Assembly: GCA_036392615.1 (NCBI GenBank)
Contig: DASVXQ010000608.1
Coordinates: forward strand, 1-5,539
Origin: DASVXQ01 sp036392615
GTDB taxonomy: Bacteria; Actinomycetota; CALGFH01
Direction: 5' to 3'
DNA length: 5,539 nt
The notes beneath the pieces were generated by a model. It did not search any database, was not told the DNA's origin, and was given only the letters and a program-made list of their open reading frames with translations. The number at the start of each line of letters is the position of its first letter. Position 1 is the first letter of the stretch. Shown one piece after another: positions 4,663-5,539 of this stretch. The position numbers and the translations under genes were made by a program.

Positions 4663-5539
4663 TCAGATCAGGCCGCCCATGCCCGGGTCGCTGATGCTTG
4701 CCTCACCGTTCTCGAGGTGGCCGGCGTACCGGTACTCGAATTGGCGGTCGTCCCTGACGGTGACGACCAGGTCGTACCAGCCTCCGGTGCGCTCCAGCGA
4801 CCACCGGGGTGCCTTTGCGCCGCCGGGCACGAGCGTCAGCGTGGTGCGCTTCGGCGAGTAGCGGTTCGACACGCTCACCTCGACCCGGGCCGAGCCGTGG
4901 TTCTCAAGCTCCAGGACGATCTCGGCCTGCCGCCGGCTGTAGCGCGCCCGGACGGCCAGGCCGGCCGACGGTCCGCCCGCGCCGCCCTTGAAGCGGCGCA
5001 AGAACCCGTTGGGCCCGAAGACCGCCAGGTCGTACCCGGAGCCGAGGTCCCAGGAATCAGTGAGCTGCTTGCCCGACTCGACGGTGTAGCTGCGCGGGCC
5101 CTGCGTGCTGTCGGCCGATCGCACCTGGAAGACCGCGGCCGCAGCGCCTGAGCTCTCGAAGGCGATGCTGAACGACGAGGCAGCGGCCCGCCCGTCGGCG
5201 TGCAGGGTGTACGGGATGGCGCGCGGGGCGCACGCCTCGCTCCTGGCCCGGCACCTCCGGGTCGGCCGGCGGGACCGGCAGCTGGTCGGGATGCCGAACG
5301 AGCTCCTGCGGCTTGAAGTCGCCGGTGTCGGGGAGCCGTACCCGCCAGGCGGTGTTGGGCTTGGCGAAGTTGAACGCGCTGGTGAGGTCGCCGACGACCG
5401 CGCGCCGCCACGGGGTGATGTTCGACTCGATCAGGTCGGCGTTGCCGTGCGCGAACCGTGTCTCGAGGAAGCGGATCAAGGAGGTGTGGTCGAACAGCTG
5501 CGAGTCGACCCAGCCACCTCGGGTCCAGGGGGAGACGAT
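4663..5539 (-). pseudogene. Phosphocholine-specific phospholipase C, 3' part, frameshifted, truncated by window edge
   Basis: The enzyme family cleaves phosphatidylcholine or sphingomyelin to phosphocholine and a lipid, outside the cytoplasm. About 292 codons are visible. The upstream frame (5539 to about 5219) begins within the catalytic domain, IVSPWTRGGWVDSQLFDHTS, and carries the conserved SLIRFLETRF and ITPWRRAVVGDLTSAF blocks. The reading then continues in another frame (about 5220 to 4663) as AIPYTLHADGR and runs through two copies of the phospholipase C C-terminal beta domain (PF05506 type), one around SYTVESGKQLTDSW to LRRFKGG, the other from RYSRRQAEIVLELENHG to the end, ASISDPGMGGLI. 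The two frames join cleanly as RPAR|AIPY if two bases are missing at about 5219-5224. No other stop or gap is seen. The N-terminus, signal peptide and most catalytic residues lie outside the window. It may be a true pseudogene or an intact gene with a sequence error. Confidence 0.85.
5218..5228 (-). other. Frameshift site in the phospholipase C gene
   Basis: The frame change falls where three GC dinucleotides meet a run of four G (plus strand). Homologous reading needs one more GC unit, giving Arg-Pro-Ala-Arg followed by Ala-Ile-Pro-Tyr. Losing one base from the G run would also restore frame, but it would leave the conserved segment one residue short. Slippage or a base-calling error is easy in such a run. 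Confidence 0.7.

Overview
The window is high-GC DNA with strong G/C preference at third codon positions and Shine-Dalgarno-led, tightly packed genes. Together with a SnoaL-fused ECF sigma factor and an FHA membrane protein, this points to an actinomycete (Streptomyces/Streptosporangium-like; the genus cannot be fixed from the sequence). No RNA genes, CRISPR arrays or mobile elements were recognised.

Layout, left to right. (1) 2-1270, minus: an FHA-domain membrane protein with three predicted membrane segments and a secreted-side ASH/choice-of-anchor-D-like beta domain. (2) 1271-1579: a 309-bp gap with the FHA gene's leader, a 9-bp tandem duplication and a small inverted repeat. (3) 1580-2758, minus: a soluble epoxide hydrolase of the microsomal-type (EHN plus alpha/beta-hydrolase) family with all expected catalytic residues. 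(4) 2759-2989: a 231-bp gap with an 8-bp-arm hairpin. (5) 2990-4015, minus: an ECF sigma factor of the SigG/SigX5 type with a C-terminal SnoaL-like domain. (6) 4016-4164: a divergent promoter region with a 9-bp-arm GC-rich inverted repeat. (7) 4165-4554, plus: a stand-alone SnoaL/NTF2-like protein. (8) 4564-4590: a strong hairpin between convergent genes, a likely bidirectional terminator. (9) 4663 to the window end, minus: the 3' part of a phosphocholine-specific phospholipase C, split by a frameshift in a short GC-dinucleotide run and running off the right edge.

How the genes may work together (inference). The sigma factor, the divergent SnoaL protein and the epoxide hydrolase downstream of the sigma gene look like a small regulatory and catabolic or detoxifying unit. 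The sigma factor has no adjacent anti-sigma gene and carries its own SnoaL domain, so it is probably controlled in cis. The free SnoaL protein and the hydrolase are candidate targets. The FHA protein and the phospholipase appear to be independent neighbours. The only clear lesion is the phospholipase frameshift, which may be real or a sequencing error.
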